Positions 43,363-53,922 are shown, counted from the first letter of the stretch. The stretch: 64,000 nucleotides of DNA from Deltaproteobacteria bacterium (GCA_019311105.1 JAFDDA010000014.1:1-64000), one strand, 5' to 3'. Notes: generated from the letters alone by a model not told the origin. Made by a program: numbers and translations.

Positions 43363-44688
43363 TTAGCGGCCCTTCGTCAGGCGACCGATGTCGATGTAGC
43401 GGCGGATCTTGCCCTTGCTCTTGTACGGCACGCCGTGATTGTCCCAGAACTCGATGCGATTGCCGGTGCCGGTCTGGACGTTGACGATCGTGTCGCTCAC
43501 GATCTTGAGGTCGCGCGGAGCCACAACGCCCTCCCAACCCGGGTGGTAGCTGTCGTCGTCCTCACTCCAGCGCTTGTTGTGCCAGATGATCTTCCAGAGT
43601 TCTTCCTTCTGGTCGTAGGCGAAGGAGTAGATCGCGGACATCGAATCCTTGTCGATGTAGAGGTCCTTGTGGTGGTACGGGTGGTCGCCCGCCTTCGGGG
43701 TCATCCGGATCTTGACGGCCTTGCGCAGCTCCCAGGTGTCGTCCGCGTAGGAGAGGCCGTAGGGACCGAAGTTGTGATCCTTGGAGTAGGGGTAGGCCTT
43801 CTGCTGGCTGTTCGACGGCCCGAGGATGTCCATCTCACCGAGGCACTGCCACGTGTACTGCGGGACGATCCCGGCGAACGAGCGCAAGTCGTCGAACGTG
43901 AAGTCCGTGCCCGACACGGCATCCGTGCGCTGGGCCGTCGAGATGCGGCGCACCCGGCGAAGCGTCGGCACGTAGACCCAGGTGTCGTCGTTCTTGGTCT
44001 CGACGGTGGGCTTATCCGAAGCCTTGTAGCGGTAGGTCATGACGTTGATGCCGCGGGCATCGAACGGGGCATTCACCTCGATGCCGAACGCCAGCTTGCG
44101 CTTCTCGCCACGGAAAACGTCGCCGGCGTTCTTCTCGAGGTATCGCGCCTCGATCCGATGCGCGAGCGCCACAGTCTTGGACGTGCCCTCGTAGTAGAGG
44201 GGCAGCTGCTCGCCGCGGTCCCAGTACGAGTAGAAGAACTTCGTGTCGGAACCATCGCCATCCCACTGATAGTCGAAGTTCCACATTATCTTGATACCGG
44301 CCTGCGGGTCGCCCGTGCAGTCGAGGTCCTCCATCGGGAAGGGCTGGCCGGCCGTGTAGTTCTCGAGACTTTCGTCAGGCCCGATCTTCGCCTGGCCCTT
44401 GTACTTCGCCGTCGCGGCCACGTATTCGGCGGCCGGTGTGTAGTCGCGGTAGAAGGGCCCGATCCCGAGGCGCATGCCCTCGTAGAAGAAGAAATCGCGG
44501 TTGGACCAGAACTCCGGCGGCAGGAACTTCCGCAGCGAGTCGAGCTGATCCATCCCGATGACGTCGCCTTCCTTGAAGGTGGGGCCGACGACTCCGGCGT
44601 CTTCCTGGGCGACGGCCGGCGCAACCAATGCGACGACGAGGATGGCGGCGAGCAGCGACGCCAGGCGATTACGGGCAGACACGAACAT
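43363..44688 (-). CDS. DUF1329-family outer-membrane-type protein
   Basis: Signal peptide; TWVYVPTLRRVRRISTAQRTDAVSGTDFTFDDLRSF typical of DUF1329. Confidence 0.85.
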   Translation of the reverse strand: MFVSARNRLASLLAAILVVALVAPAVAQEDAGVVGPTFKEGDVIGMDQLDSLRKFLPPEFWSNRDFFFYEGMRLGIGPFYRDYTPAAEYVAATAKYKGQAKIGPDESLENYTAGQPFPMEDLDCTGDPQAGIKIMWNFDYQWDGDGSDTKFFYSYWDRGEQLPLYYEGTSKTVALAHRIEARYLEKNAGDVFRGEKRKLAFGIEVNAPFDARGINVMTYRYKASDKPTVETKNDDTWVYVPTLRRVRRISTAQRTDAVSGTDFTFDDLRSFAGIVPQYTWQCLGEMDILGPSNSQQKAYPYSKDHNFGPYGLSYADDTWELRKAVKIRMTPKAGDHPYHHKDLYIDKDSMSAIYSFAYDQKEELWKIIWHNKRWSEDDDSYHPGWEGVVAPRDLKIVSDTIVNVQTGTGNRIEFWDNHGVPYKSKGKIRRYIDIGRLTKGR

Positions 44689-44957
44689 GATGACCTCCGA
44701 GGACGCGGCACCAACCCATCCGGATCGGCGGGAACCCGTCCCGTTCTGTGCTCAGGGGAAGACCGCGTGCACCTCGTGACGCCAAGCCGACCGCGGGTTC
44801 GCTCGGAACCCGGACGACGAGTGCGCCCTCCCCGCAAAACGCCCGCGCAAGTCTGCGCGGTGACTCCCCTTCGTAAAACAGACGAGAAGGCGTTGTCAAG
44901 CAGAGTCGGGGCGCGCGACCCCCTCTAAACCCCTACCATTCAAAGCGCTTTGGCCCC

Positions 44958-46484
44958 GTGGACCGGCTGCGGCGGCCCGCCTTCGACCCGGACGCAAAGC
45001 CCTTGGCCCAAGACGAAACCCACGCTCCGGCCGCCCCGGAGGCGGCCAACCTGGCCGAATCGAGGGCAGAGCCCCTCGAACTTCCCCCGGGAGCAGGCCG
45101 CTCCCGAGGTGTTGGACGCCCGGGTCAGGGCCACCGTTTCACGGGCGACGCGGCCGGTGGGGGGCTCGCGCGGGCCCTGGGGCTCACTCAAGCGTGGCAG
45201 CTGACGCGCCTGGCATTTTCCCTCGCGTGGCTGCGGCTTCGGGCCGTGCGCCCGTGGGCCGGAGCCTCCGAGCGGGAGAGGCTCCGGCGAAGCCTCCGGG
45301 TCGAGGCCATTGGCCGGGTCGTGGCGACCCTCGGCGACCTGAAAGGCGCCTTCGTGAAGGCGGGCCAGTTCGCGGCGGTGCGGCACGACCTCGTTCCGGC
45401 CGAGGCAGCGCCCCTGTTGACGAGCCTTCGCGACCGGGTTCCGCCGCGGCCGCTCGCGGAGGTCCGGGCCGTCGTCGAGGCGGAGCTCGGCGGGCCCCTC
45501 GAGGCGCACTTCCGCGATTTCGAGCCTGAACCGCTCGGGGCCGCATCGATCGCCCAGGTCCACCGGGCCACCCTGCTCGACGGTACGCCGGTCGCGGTCA
45601 AGGTCCAGTACGTGTGGCTCGCTCGCTCGCTGAGCGCGGATCTCTTCTGGCTGCGGTTCGTGCTGCGCCGTGTTTCCCGGCGCGCCCGCAGCTTCGACGC
45701 CGAGCGCCTGTTCGCCGAATTCGCCCGGGGCATGGCCGAGGAGATCGACTTCGAGCGCGAGGCGGCCAGCGCGCGCGCCATCTCCGAGAACCTCGCCGGC
45801 GAAACCCAGATCGTCGTGCCCGAAGTGTTCGCCGCGTACTCGACGCGCCGCGTCCTGACCATGCGCTTCCACCCGTGCATCCCCGTCAACGACGCCGATC
45901 GGATCGCCAAGCTCGGCGTCGACGCCGCCGCGATCGTCGCCCCGATCGCGCGCGCCTACTCGCGACAGGTCTTCGTCGACGGCCTCTTCCACGCCGACCC
46001 GCATCCGGGAAACCTTTTCGTGATCGACGAGGCGACGGCCGGCGAGCACCCGCGCATCCTGTTCGTGGACTTCGGCCTCTCGCGCCAGCTCGACCCGAAG
46101 CTACGCGACGAAATCCGCACCGCCGTCTACGCCCTCATGAAGCGCGACGCCCCGGCCTTCCTCGACGGCATGGAGCGAATGGGAATGATCGCCGAAGGCC
46201 GCCGCCCCGCCGTCGAGACCGCGGTCGCAACCATGTTCGAGCGCCTCTCGGGCCTCGACGGACCCATGGGTCTCGGGAGCGGCCAGGTGCTTGGCCTGAA
46301 GGACGAAGCCAAGGCGCTGCTCCAAGACACGCCGGGCATCCAACTCCCCAACGACCTGCTCCTCTACGCCCGCACGATGACCTACGTCTTCGGCCTCGCC
46401 CAGGAACTCGACCCCAAAGCAGACGTGATGAAGCTATGCCTCCCCCCGCTCCTCCAGTTCCTGGCGCAGAAGCCGGGGGGCTGA
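44958..46484 (+). CDS. ABC1/UbiB-AarF family atypical kinase
   Basis: LKGAFVKAGQFAAVR (KxGQ), GAASIAQVHRATL, FHADPHPGNLF, LFVDFGLSRQL. Confidence 0.9.
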   Translation: MDRLRRPAFDPDAKPLAQDETHAPAAPEAANLAESRAEPLELPPGAGRSRGVGRPGQGHRFTGDAAGGGLARALGLTQAWQLTRLAFSLAWLRLRAVRPWAGASERERLRRSLRVEAIGRVVATLGDLKGAFVKAGQFAAVRHDLVPAEAAPLLTSLRDRVPPRPLAEVRAVVEAELGGPLEAHFRDFEPEPLGAASIAQVHRATLLDGTPVAVKVQYVWLARSLSADLFWLRFVLRRVSRRARSFDAERLFAEFARGMAEEIDFEREAASARAISENLAGETQIVVPEVFAAYSTRRVLTMRFHPCIPVNDADRIAKLGVDAAAIVAPIARAYSRQVFVDGLFHADPHPGNLFVIDEATAGEHPRILFVDFGLSRQLDPKLRDEIRTAVYALMKRDAPAFLDGMERMGMIAEGRRPAVETAVATMFERLSGLDGPMGLGSGQVLGLKDEAKALLQDTPGIQLPNDLLLYARTMTYVFGLAQELDPKADVMKLCLPPLLQFLAQKPGG

Positions 46485-46501
46485 CCCCCTCCGAGGCGGG
46501 C

Positions 46502-46646
46502 GGAGCGGCGGCCGGGGGTTCCTTCCGCGAATGGCTCGCTTTCCGTGGCGTGTGAGTACGCAGCGTCTTCCGACGCCTCGGGTTCCGAGCCGCGCGAACC
46601 TGTGGCTGCGCTTTATTTCGCTCCAGGAACCCCCGCCCACCGCTCC
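46502..46646 (+). repeat. Palindrome-ended intergenic element, copy C1
   Basis: 22 bp arms 46502-46523 / 46625-46646 (20/22 complementary); blocks TCCGCGAATGGCTCGC (46524-46539) and CGCTTTATTTCGCT (46609-46622). Confidence 0.85.
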
Positions 46647-46707
46647 ACTTCCAACGTGGGAGGCCAGAAGGAAAAACCACCCCCCCCCCCAACGTCACTG
46701 GCGGGTC

Positions 46708-46863
46708 GGGCGTCGGAGAGTTCCCGCAGCGAAATAAAGCGGAGCGGCGCCGCAGCTCGCAGAAGGAAGAACCCTCCACGTCCACTTCGCCGATAGCGCC
46801 AGTGACGGCGAGCCTTGTGCGGCGCATTCGCGAGCCATTCGCGGAGGGAACTCTCCGACGCCC
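46708..46863 (-). repeat. Palindrome-ended intergenic element, copy C2 (inverted relative to C1)
   Basis: Perfect 18 bp arms gggcgtcggagagttccc (46708-46725) / gggaactctccgacgccc (46846-46863); same two internal blocks as C1 in reverse complement (46830-46845, 46728-46741). Confidence 0.87.
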
Positions 46864-46876
46864 GGCCCGCCCCGCC

Positions 46877-48091
46877 CTAGGCCTTCCCGCGACCTCGAAT
46901 CCGAAGCCCTTGGAGACGAATGAACCCAGTCGCATCGGACTGGTCGTAACCGCCCTCTTCGTCGAAGGAGACGGTCGCCTCGTCGTAGAGCGACACCGGG
47001 GAGCGTCGCCCCGTCACGATCACGTTGCCCTTGTAGAGCTTCACGCGCACGTCGCCCGTGACGTTCACCTGGGTGTCGTCGACGAACCGCCGCAGCAACT
47101 CGCCCTCGGGCGCGTACCAGAAACCGTTGTAGATGACCTCGGCGAAGCGCGGCGACATGCGGTCGCGCTCGTGCATGACCTCGCGGTCGAGGGTGATCGA
47201 CTCCATGGCGCGGTGGGCGACGTGGAGCACGGTGCCGCCGGGCGTCTCGTAGACGCCGCGGCTCTTCATGCCGACGAAGCGGTTCTCGACGAGGTCGACG
47301 CGGCCGACGCCGTGGCTCCCCGCCAGGGCGTTCAGGCGGATCAGCAGCTCGGCCGGCGAGAGAGCCTCGCCGTCGATCGAGACCGCGGTGCCCTGCTCGA
47401 AGCCGATCACGATCTCCGCAGGCACCTCGGGTGCGTCCTCGGGCGAGACCGTGAGCTGGAACATCTCCTCCTCCGGGGCGTTCCACGGGTCTTCGAGGAT
47501 CCCGCCTTCGTAGGAGCAGTGCAGAAGGTTGCGGTCGATCGAGTAGGGCTTCTTCAGGGTCGCCGAGATCGGAATGCCGTACTTCTCGGCGTAGGCAATG
47601 CAGTCCGGGCGACTGACGAGGTCCCACTCGCGCCAGGGCGCGATGACCTCCAGCTCGGGCGCGAGCGCCTGGTAGGTGAGCTCGAAGCGGACCTGGTCGT
47701 TGCCCTTGCCCGTCGCACCGTGGGCGACGGCGTCGCAGCCGGTCTCCCGGGCGACCTTCGCGTGGTCCTTGGCGATGAGCGGGCGCGCAAGCGAGGTGCC
47801 GAGCAGGTAGACGCCCTCGTAGATGGCGTTGCCCCGGATCGCCGGCATCACGAAGTCACGCGCGAACTCCTCGCGCAGATCGTTCACGATGCAGTCGACG
47901 GCACCGGTGGCCTTGGCCTTCTCCGGCAACCCCGACAGTTCCTCTTCCTGCCCCACATCGGAGCAATAGGCCACGACGTCGCAGCCGTACTCCTCGATCA
48001 GCCAGCGCAGGATCACCGACGTATCGAGCCCGCCGCTGTAGGCGAGGCACACCTTCGAAATCTTCTGGCCTGAGGAACCGCGTCGCGTCAT
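46877..48091 (-). CDS. argG: Argininosuccinate synthase
   Basis: [51 protein letters not shown]. Confidence 0.97.
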   Translation of the reverse strand: MTRRGSSGQKISKVCLAYSGGLDTSVILRWLIEEYGCDVVAYCSDVGQEEELSGLPEKAKATGAVDCIVNDLREEFARDFVMPAIRGNAIYEGVYLLGTSLARPLIAKDHAKVARETGCDAVAHGATGKGNDQVRFELTYQALAPELEVIAPWREWDLVSRPDCIAYAEKYGIPISATLKKPYSIDRNLLHCSYEGGILEDPWNAPEEEMFQLTVSPEDAPEVPAEIVIGFEQGTAVSIDGEALSPAELLIRLNALAGSHGVGRVDLVENRFVGMKSRGVYETPGGTVLHVAHRAMESITLDREVMHERDRMSPRFAEVIYNGFWYAPEGELLRRFVDDTQVNVTGDVRVKLYKGNVIVTGRRSPVSLYDEATVSFDEEGGYDQSDATGFIRLQGLRIRGRGKA

Positions 48092-48136
48092 GGCGCGGGA
48101 GTGTATCGGGAAATCGCCCGCCCGGAAGCGGGGCGG

Positions 48137-49072
48137 CTAGAGGGCGGGGAGACGCAGGACCGTGGCGCGGTGGCCATCGGCGAGGGTCTCGACCTCGACG
48201 CGGCCGCCCAGGCCCGCCACGCACTCGATGACCATGGGGGGTGCGTCGCCGCCTCCGCCCGGGTCGGTCAGGGTCACGACGACCTGCTTCTCACCCTCGG
48301 CCTCTTCCGCCCGGCCGCCCAACGTGAGCCAGTCCGATGCCTGGGTGACGCGGACACGCAGCAGGGCCTCGAGAGCCTCCTGGAAGCGCTTCCCGTCGCC
48401 GCGGACGAGCGGAAGGTCGGCCGCCAGCAGGACGTCGATGCTGACGCCGCTCTCGGCCATCTCATAGGCGACCCCGGCCACCGCGTCCCGCAGGACGCGG
48501 CTCGGATCGATCATCGCCTCACGATCCTGTTGTCGCTCCTGCCCCTCGACCATGCGGGCCAGGTTGTTCACGGCGCGCCGGCAGTCGGCCACGGCGCCTC
48601 GCGCACTGGCGGCCCAGTCGTTGCGCTCGCCTTCGCCCAGCTGCGCGTCGGGGCGCGCCAGCCGATCGACGCAACCCGTGAGTTGCTCGACGACGCCCGT
48701 GAGCTCGCGCTTCACCCGGTGCAGGCCCTCGGCCTCCAGCAGATCCTCGGTCAGCAAGAGGACGCTACCCACGCGCTGCCCCTCCACCGAGATCGGTGAG
48801 GCCAGGGCCTGGAACCCGCGATCGTGGTGCCGGATGCGGAAGCGAACGGATTGGCCCCGCGAACAGGTGGCCGCCACGGCACCGAGCACGGCCTCGCGGT
48901 CGCCACCCTCGAAGATCTCGGCCAGGGCCCGCCCCTCGCAGCGGTCTCGCGATGTCGCGAAGGACAACTCGAAGGCCGGGTTCAGGAAGACGACGCAGCC
49001 GTCCGGGTCGGCGACCACGACGGGCGCGTCCAGATAGTTCAGCAACGAGGGTGCGTTGGCGAGCGAATCCAT
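48137..49072 (-). CDS. PAS-domain protein, degenerate histidine-kinase-like
   Basis: LLNYLDAPVVVADPDGCVVFLNPAFELSFATSRDRCEGRALAEIF; no convincing H-box or N-box. Confidence 0.7.
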   Translation of the reverse strand: MDSLANAPSLLNYLDAPVVVADPDGCVVFLNPAFELSFATSRDRCEGRALAEIFEGGDREAVLGAVAATCSRGQSVRFRIRHHDRGFQALASPISVEGQRVGSVLLLTEDLLEAEGLHRVKRELTGVVEQLTGCVDRLARPDAQLGEGERNDWAASARGAVADCRRAVNNLARMVEGQERQQDREAMIDPSRVLRDAVAGVAYEMAESGVSIDVLLAADLPLVRGDGKRFQEALEALLRVRVTQASDWLTLGGRAEEAEGEKQVVVTLTDPGGGGDAPPMVIECVAGLGGRVEVETLADGHRATVLRLPAL

Positions 49073-49086
49073 GGGTTGCCTTCGCC

Positions 49087-50658
49087 CTAGACCTTGAGCG
49101 CGATCGCGTCCGGCGGGTTCTCCTCGATGATCCGTTGGATCTCTTCGTCGGAGAGCGTGCTGGCAGCGTTCACAGTGATCGATTGTTCGAGGCCCGTTGC
49201 CTTGTCGCGGGCCGAGACGTTCACGATGCCGTTAGCGTCGATGTCGAAGGAGACCTCGATCTCGGGCTCGCCCTTCGATGCCGGCTTGATCCCCGAGAGC
49301 ACGAACTCGCCGAGCAGGTCGTTCTCCGCGGCAACTTCGCTTTCGCCTTGGAGGACGCGGACCTTCACGTCCCGCTGATCGTCGCGGGTGGTGGTGAAGA
49401 CGTGCGAGCGTCGCACGGGCACGGTGGTGTTGCGTTCGATCAGCGTGGCGAAGCGCCCGCCGAAGGTCGCGATGCCGAGCGAGAGCGGCGTCACATCGAG
49501 CAGGAGCAGATCCTTCTCGTCTGCGGTCAGCGCTTCGGCCTGGAGCGCGGCGCCGATGGCGACCACCTCGTCGGGGTTCACACCCTTGTGAGGGCGCTTC
49601 CCGAAGAACTCGGCGACCGCGGTCTGGAGGAATGGCATGCGCGTCTGGCCGCCTACGAGGATCACGCGGTCGATCTGGTCGGGGCCGACCTTTGCGTCGC
49701 GCATGCACGCCTCGCAGGTCTTCAGCGACTGCGAGACCAGGTCGTGACACAGCGACTCCAGGGTGTCGCGGGTGATCTCGACGTTCAGGTGACGGGGCCC
49801 GCGTTCGTCGGTCGCGATGAACGGCAGGTTGATCTCGGTCACGTCCCGGGCTGAGAGGTCGCACTTGGCCTTCTCGGCGGCGTCCTTCAGCCGCTGCATG
49901 GCCATGGCGTCGTTGCGCAGGTCGATGCCGTCGTTGTCCACGAACCAGGCGTTCAGGTGATCCACGATCCGACGGTCGAAGTCTTCGCCACCGAGAAAGG
50001 TGTTGCCGTTGGTGGAGAGCACCTCGACCACGCCATCTCCCATGGAAAGGATCGAGATGTCGAAGGTGCCGCCACCGAGGTCATAGATGGCGATGGTCTC
50101 TTCGTCGCTGCGACCGAAGCCATAGGACAGCGCCGCGGCCGTGGGCTCGTTGATGATGCGCAGGATCTCAAGGCCCGCGATCTTGCCGGCGTCCTTGGTG
50201 CACTGACGCTGGGTGTCGTTGAAGTAGGCCGGCACGGTCACCACGGCCTCCTCCACCGGCTCGCCCACGTACTCCTGGGCCACGCGCTTCATCTCGCGCA
50301 GGATGATCGCCGCGATCTCCGGGCAGGTGAAGATCTTCTCGGCGAGCTGCAGGCGCGCGTCGTCGTTGGAGCCGCGGATGATCTCGTAGGGAACGAACTC
50401 GGCGGTCTTCGTGACTTCCTCGGAGTCGAAGCGGCGGCCGATCAGACGCTTCACGCCGTAGGCCGTGCTCGTGCAGTTCGTGATGGCCTGACGCTTCGCG
50501 AGGTGCCCGACGAGGCGCTTGCCGTCCTGCGAAACCGCGAACATCGACGGCGTCGTCTTGTAGCCGCCCGCATTCGGGATCACGGTCGGCTGACCGTTCT
50601 CCACGATCGCGACGCACGAGTTCGTCGTGCCCAGGTCGATTCCGATCACATGTCCCAT
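49087..50658 (-). CDS. Short Hsp70/DnaK-family chaperone (523 aa, no C-terminal lid)
   Basis: [56 protein letters not shown]; ends ..[22 protein letters not shown]. Confidence 0.93.
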   Translation of the reverse strand: MGHVIGIDLGTTNSCVAIVENGQPTVIPNAGGYKTTPSMFAVSQDGKRLVGHLAKRQAITNCTSTAYGVKRLIGRRFDSEEVTKTAEFVPYEIIRGSNDDARLQLAEKIFTCPEIAAIILREMKRVAQEYVGEPVEEAVVTVPAYFNDTQRQCTKDAGKIAGLEILRIINEPTAAALSYGFGRSDEETIAIYDLGGGTFDISILSMGDGVVEVLSTNGNTFLGGEDFDRRIVDHLNAWFVDNDGIDLRNDAMAMQRLKDAAEKAKCDLSARDVTEINLPFIATDERGPRHLNVEITRDTLESLCHDLVSQSLKTCEACMRDAKVGPDQIDRVILVGGQTRMPFLQTAVAEFFGKRPHKGVNPDEVVAIGAALQAEALTADEKDLLLLDVTPLSLGIATFGGRFATLIERNTTVPVRRSHVFTTTRDDQRDVKVRVLQGESEVAAENDLLGEFVLSGIKPASKGEPEIEVSFDIDANGIVNVSARDKATGLEQSITVNAASTLSDEEIQRIIEENPPDAIALKV

Positions 50659-51953
50659 CAGGAGCCTCCGAGCGGCGCGCTGCGCGCGTTTCGCCTGGTC
50701 GTCTTCAATTCGAGTTTCGCTTCTTCGTCACGGGGGTCGAGCTTCACGGCCTGCTCGAACTCCCGCTCTGCGTTCTTGTAGAGCCCCGCCGCGGCGTACA
50801 CCTGGCCGAGCGTCTTGCGATAGACGGCCGTGGTCGGCTCGACCTCGCAGGCGCGCGCCGCATAGTCCTTGGCGGATTTGAGGTCGTTTTCGATCTGCCA
50901 CGCGAGCTTCGCGGCCCGGTGGTTGGTGGCGGCGGCGAAGGGACGGCAGTGGAGCGCATCCACGTAGCGCTTGTAGGCCTCGGCGTACTCGCCGAGCTCG
51001 AAGAGGGAATCGGCTTCCTTCGTGTAACGCTCGGCCAGGATCTCGTTGGCGTGCTGGTTGGCCTCGGCGAAGGGGCCCTTGAACGCCTCGTTGGCGGGGT
51101 CGCAGGCGATCGCGAGGCGCAGGTGCTTGGCGGCCTCGACCCAGCTCTCTTCGGCGATGGCGCCCTCCCCGGCCTCGAAATACTGGCGCGCCTTGCGTCG
51201 CCGCTCGCGCTGGATGCGGGCGACGAGCGAGAACGCATGGGGTGTCGTGCGCCCCCGGAGTCGCGGGCCACGCAGAGCCGGCGTGGCGGCCGGCGATGCC
51301 TGCAGCGAGCGTTCCATCTCCTTGCGGGCGGACGGGTCCGAGAGCAACTCGAAGGCCTCGGCGATCTTGCGGAAGACGCGCTGCACCACTTCGTCGAAGG
51401 GGCCGAGGTTCTGGCGGAAGTAGCGGTCCGGGTGGAACTCCTTCGAGAGCTTGAAGTAGGCACGGCGGAGATCGCGCAGCTCGGCGTCGAGGGCGACGTC
51501 CAGGATCTCGTGGTAGGGGCGTTCGAGCCCGCACTCGAAGACGAGCATCGTGCGTTGCGCTTCGAGTGAGATGTCGAGGCTCGCGTCGAACAGCGACTCG
51601 TCCACCTGCGTGGGCGTCGGGGCGGCGGTGGCCGGGGTCACGATCGCCGCTTCGGCCTCGCTCGGCGGCGGCTCAGTCTTTCCGTCCTCGAGGACGAGCA
51701 CGCCGAGTTCGACGAAGCGACGCATTGCCGTGTCGACCTCATCCGGAGCCAGACCGCCGATCTCTCGCAGCAAGCCCCAGGTCGTCCGGCCGTCCACGCG
51801 GGAGAGCAGGTAGCCCTCGCCTGGCGTGAGGCTCAGGCTTCCCAGATCGCACTCGGGGCTGATCTGCGGCACGGCGGAATGCTCCTCCTGCTCTCGTTGG
51901 GGACCCATCGAGACCTCGTCCTCGTGATCCGGGACACAACCCGGGTCGCTCAC
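50658..51953 (-). CDS. J-domain/TPR protein with N-terminal winged-helix-like region
   Basis: [37 protein letters not shown] (HPD motif) followed by TPRs; stop/start overlap with the Hsp70 gene. Confidence 0.85.
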   Translation of the reverse strand: MSDPGCVPDHEDEVSMGPQREQEEHSAVPQISPECDLGSLSLTPGEGYLLSRVDGRTTWGLLREIGGLAPDEVDTAMRRFVELGVLVLEDGKTEPPPSEAEAAIVTPATAAPTPTQVDESLFDASLDISLEAQRTMLVFECGLERPYHEILDVALDAELRDLRRAYFKLSKEFHPDRYFRQNLGPFDEVVQRVFRKIAEAFELLSDPSARKEMERSLQASPAATPALRGPRLRGRTTPHAFSLVARIQRERRRKARQYFEAGEGAIAEESWVEAAKHLRLAIACDPANEAFKGPFAEANQHANEILAERYTKEADSLFELGEYAEAYKRYVDALHCRPFAAATNHRAAKLAWQIENDLKSAKDYAARACEVEPTTAVYRKTLGQVYAAAGLYKNAEREFEQAVKLDPRDEEAKLELKTTRRNARSAPLGGS

Positions 51954-51959
51954 TCATCG

Positions 51960-52040
51960 GCGCGACGAGGCGGAAAACTGAGGCGCGTCGAGGTGGAAAA
52001 CCAAGGCGCGTCGAGGCAAAAAACCGAGCGCGGTCGAGCA
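51960..52040. repeat. 23 bp tandem iterons (~3.4 copies) immediately upstream of the J-TPR/Hsp70 genes
   Basis: gcgcgacgaggcggaaaactgag / gcgcgtcgaggtggaaaaccaag / gcgcgtcgaggcaaaaaaccgag / cgcggtcgagc. Confidence 0.9.
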
Positions 52041-52121
52041 GATGCGGCCCCTGCCGGCGAGAGCCGGCGGCCGCGAGGGCAGGCCGGTGGGGCCCGCTTC
52101 ACCCCCGTGGGGCGCTGGATC

Positions 52122-53051
52122 TCAGAACGGGCCGAGAATGAGCCGCTCGAGAATCGCTTTCTGGCTATGGAGACGATTCTCGGCCTGGTCCCAGACGATG
52201 CTCCGCTCGCCATCGAGGACCGAACTCGAGATCTCGAGCTCCCGGTAGGCCGGCAGGCAGTGCAGCACCCACGCCTCGGGTGCGTGCTCGAGAAGTCGGG
52301 TGTTCACCTGATAGGCGGCGAAGATCTTCTTCCTCTCGGCCTTCTCGTCTTCCTGGCCCATGGAGGTCCAGGTGTCGGTGTAGACGAAGTCGGCACCCCG
52401 AACGGCCTCCACCGGGTCGGCGGTGTAGAGGATCTTCGCACCCGAGGCCTCAGCGAGCGTGGCCGCCTGGGCGCACACCTCGGGCGCGACCCGATGCGTG
52501 TCCGGCGTCGCCACGCGCAGCTCCATGCCGAGGATCGAGACGGCGAGCGTCAGGGAGGCGGCCACGTTGTTGCCGTCGCCGACATAGGCCAGTACGGCGC
52601 GGTCGAGGTCGGCGCGCTCCGCCACGGTCTGCAGGTCGGCGATGATCTGGCACGGGTGGAAGCGATCCGTGAGTGCGTTGATCACGGGGATCGTGGAGTG
52701 CTGCGCGATCTCCTCGAGCAGTTCGTGGGAGAAGGTCCGGCAGGTCAGCGCATCGACCCAGCGCGACAGGCCGCGTGCCACGTCGGCGGGCGTCTCCCGG
52801 CTGCCGATCCCGACCTGCTCCGGGCGCAGCAGGATCGCGTGGCCACCGAGCTGGGTCATGCCCGCCTCGAAGGTCACGTGGGTGCGGAGCGACGGCTTCT
52901 CGAAGTAGAGGGCCATCGTGCGGCCGAGCAGGGTCTGGGGCCGCTCCCCTCGCTTGTCGAGGTCCTTCAGCTCGCGCGCGCGCTCGAGCAGGGCGCGCAG
53001 CTCCTCGGCCGGCCAATCTGCCACCGTGAGGAAATCCTTGCTTCCTGCCAT
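52122..53051 (-). CDS. argF: Ornithine carbamoyltransferase
   Basis: KDFLTVADWPAEELRALLERARELK..LYFEKPSLRTHVTFEAGMTQLGG..HPCQIIADLQT..VLHCLPAYRELEIS. Confidence 0.95.
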   Translation of the reverse strand: MAGSKDFLTVADWPAEELRALLERARELKDLDKRGERPQTLLGRTMALYFEKPSLRTHVTFEAGMTQLGGHAILLRPEQVGIGSRETPADVARGLSRWVDALTCRTFSHELLEEIAQHSTIPVINALTDRFHPCQIIADLQTVAERADLDRAVLAYVGDGNNVAASLTLAVSILGMELRVATPDTHRVAPEVCAQAATLAEASGAKILYTADPVEAVRGADFVYTDTWTSMGQEDEKAERKKIFAAYQVNTRLLEHAPEAWVLHCLPAYRELEISSSVLDGERSIVWDQAENRLHSQKAILERLILGPF

Positions 53052-53070
53052 CCCGCCCCCTCGCGCTCGC

Positions 53071-53922
53071 CTAGTGAGTGATGACGGTGCCGACGCCGCC
53101 ATCCGTGAAGATCTCGAGCAACACCGCGTGCAGCACCCGGCCGTCGACGACGTGGGCCCGACCCACTTTCCCGTCGAGGGCCTGCAAGCAGCACTCGACC
53201 TTGGGGATCATCCCGCCCCGAATGGTGCCCTCGTCGATGTGCTTCGCGACCTCGGCCACGGTGAGCTGGCTCATCAGCGCACCCTTCGCATCGAGCACGC
53301 CCTCGACGTCGGTGAGCAGCATCAACTTCTCGGCGCCGAGCGCCACGGCGAGGGCGCCGGCCGCTTCGTCGGCGTTGACGTTGTGGGTCACGCCGTCCGG
53401 GTCGACGCCGATCGGCGCCACGACCGGGATGTAACCCTGCTGGGTCGCCTGGACGATCGCCTCGCACTCGACCTTCACGACCTGGCCGACACGCCCGAGG
53501 TCCTTGCCGCCGGGTCGCTTGCGTTCGACCCGGAGCATGCTGTCGTGCTGGCCCGTCAGGCCGAGGCCGCGGCCACCTGCCCGCTCGACGAGTTCGACGA
53601 TCGAAGCGTTCACCTCGCCCCCGAGCACGCGCTCGACCACTTCCATGGTCGCATCGTCGGTGACGCGCAGGCCGTCGATGAACTTCGACTCCTTGCCGAG
53701 GCTCGCCAGGGCCCGACCGATCTGGGGGCCACCGCCGTGGACGAGCACCGGCCGCAGGCCGATGTACTTCAGCAAGACCACGTCCACCGCGAACGACTCG
53801 CGGAGGGATTCGTCCACCATCGCCGAACCGCCGTACTTGATGACGACCGTCTTCTCGAAGAAGCGGCGCATGTAGGGAAGTGCTTCGACGAGCACCTCTG
53901 CCTTGTCGATCAACTGCTTCAC
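53071..53922 (-). CDS. argB: Acetylglutamate kinase
   Basis: GTG start VKQLIDKAEVLVEALPYMRRFFEKTVVIKYGGSAMVDESL..LVHGGGPQIGRAL; stop at 53071. Confidence 0.93.
   Translation of the reverse strand: MKQLIDKAEVLVEALPYMRRFFEKTVVIKYGGSAMVDESLRESFAVDVVLLKYIGLRPVLVHGGGPQIGRALASLGKESKFIDGLRVTDDATMEVVERVLGGEVNASIVELVERAGGRGLGLTGQHDSMLRVERKRPGGKDLGRVGQVVKVECEAIVQATQQGYIPVVAPIGVDPDGVTHNVNADEAAGALAVALGAEKLMLLTDVEGVLDAKGALMSQLTVAEVAKHIDEGTIRGGMIPKVECCLQALDGKVGRAHVVDGRVLHAVLLEIFTDGGVGTVITH

Noticed and set aside
46502-46866. Integron attC or IS remnant interpretation of C1/C2
   Set aside because: No transposase or integrase fragments and no recognisable attC core; kept as an unclassified palindromic element.
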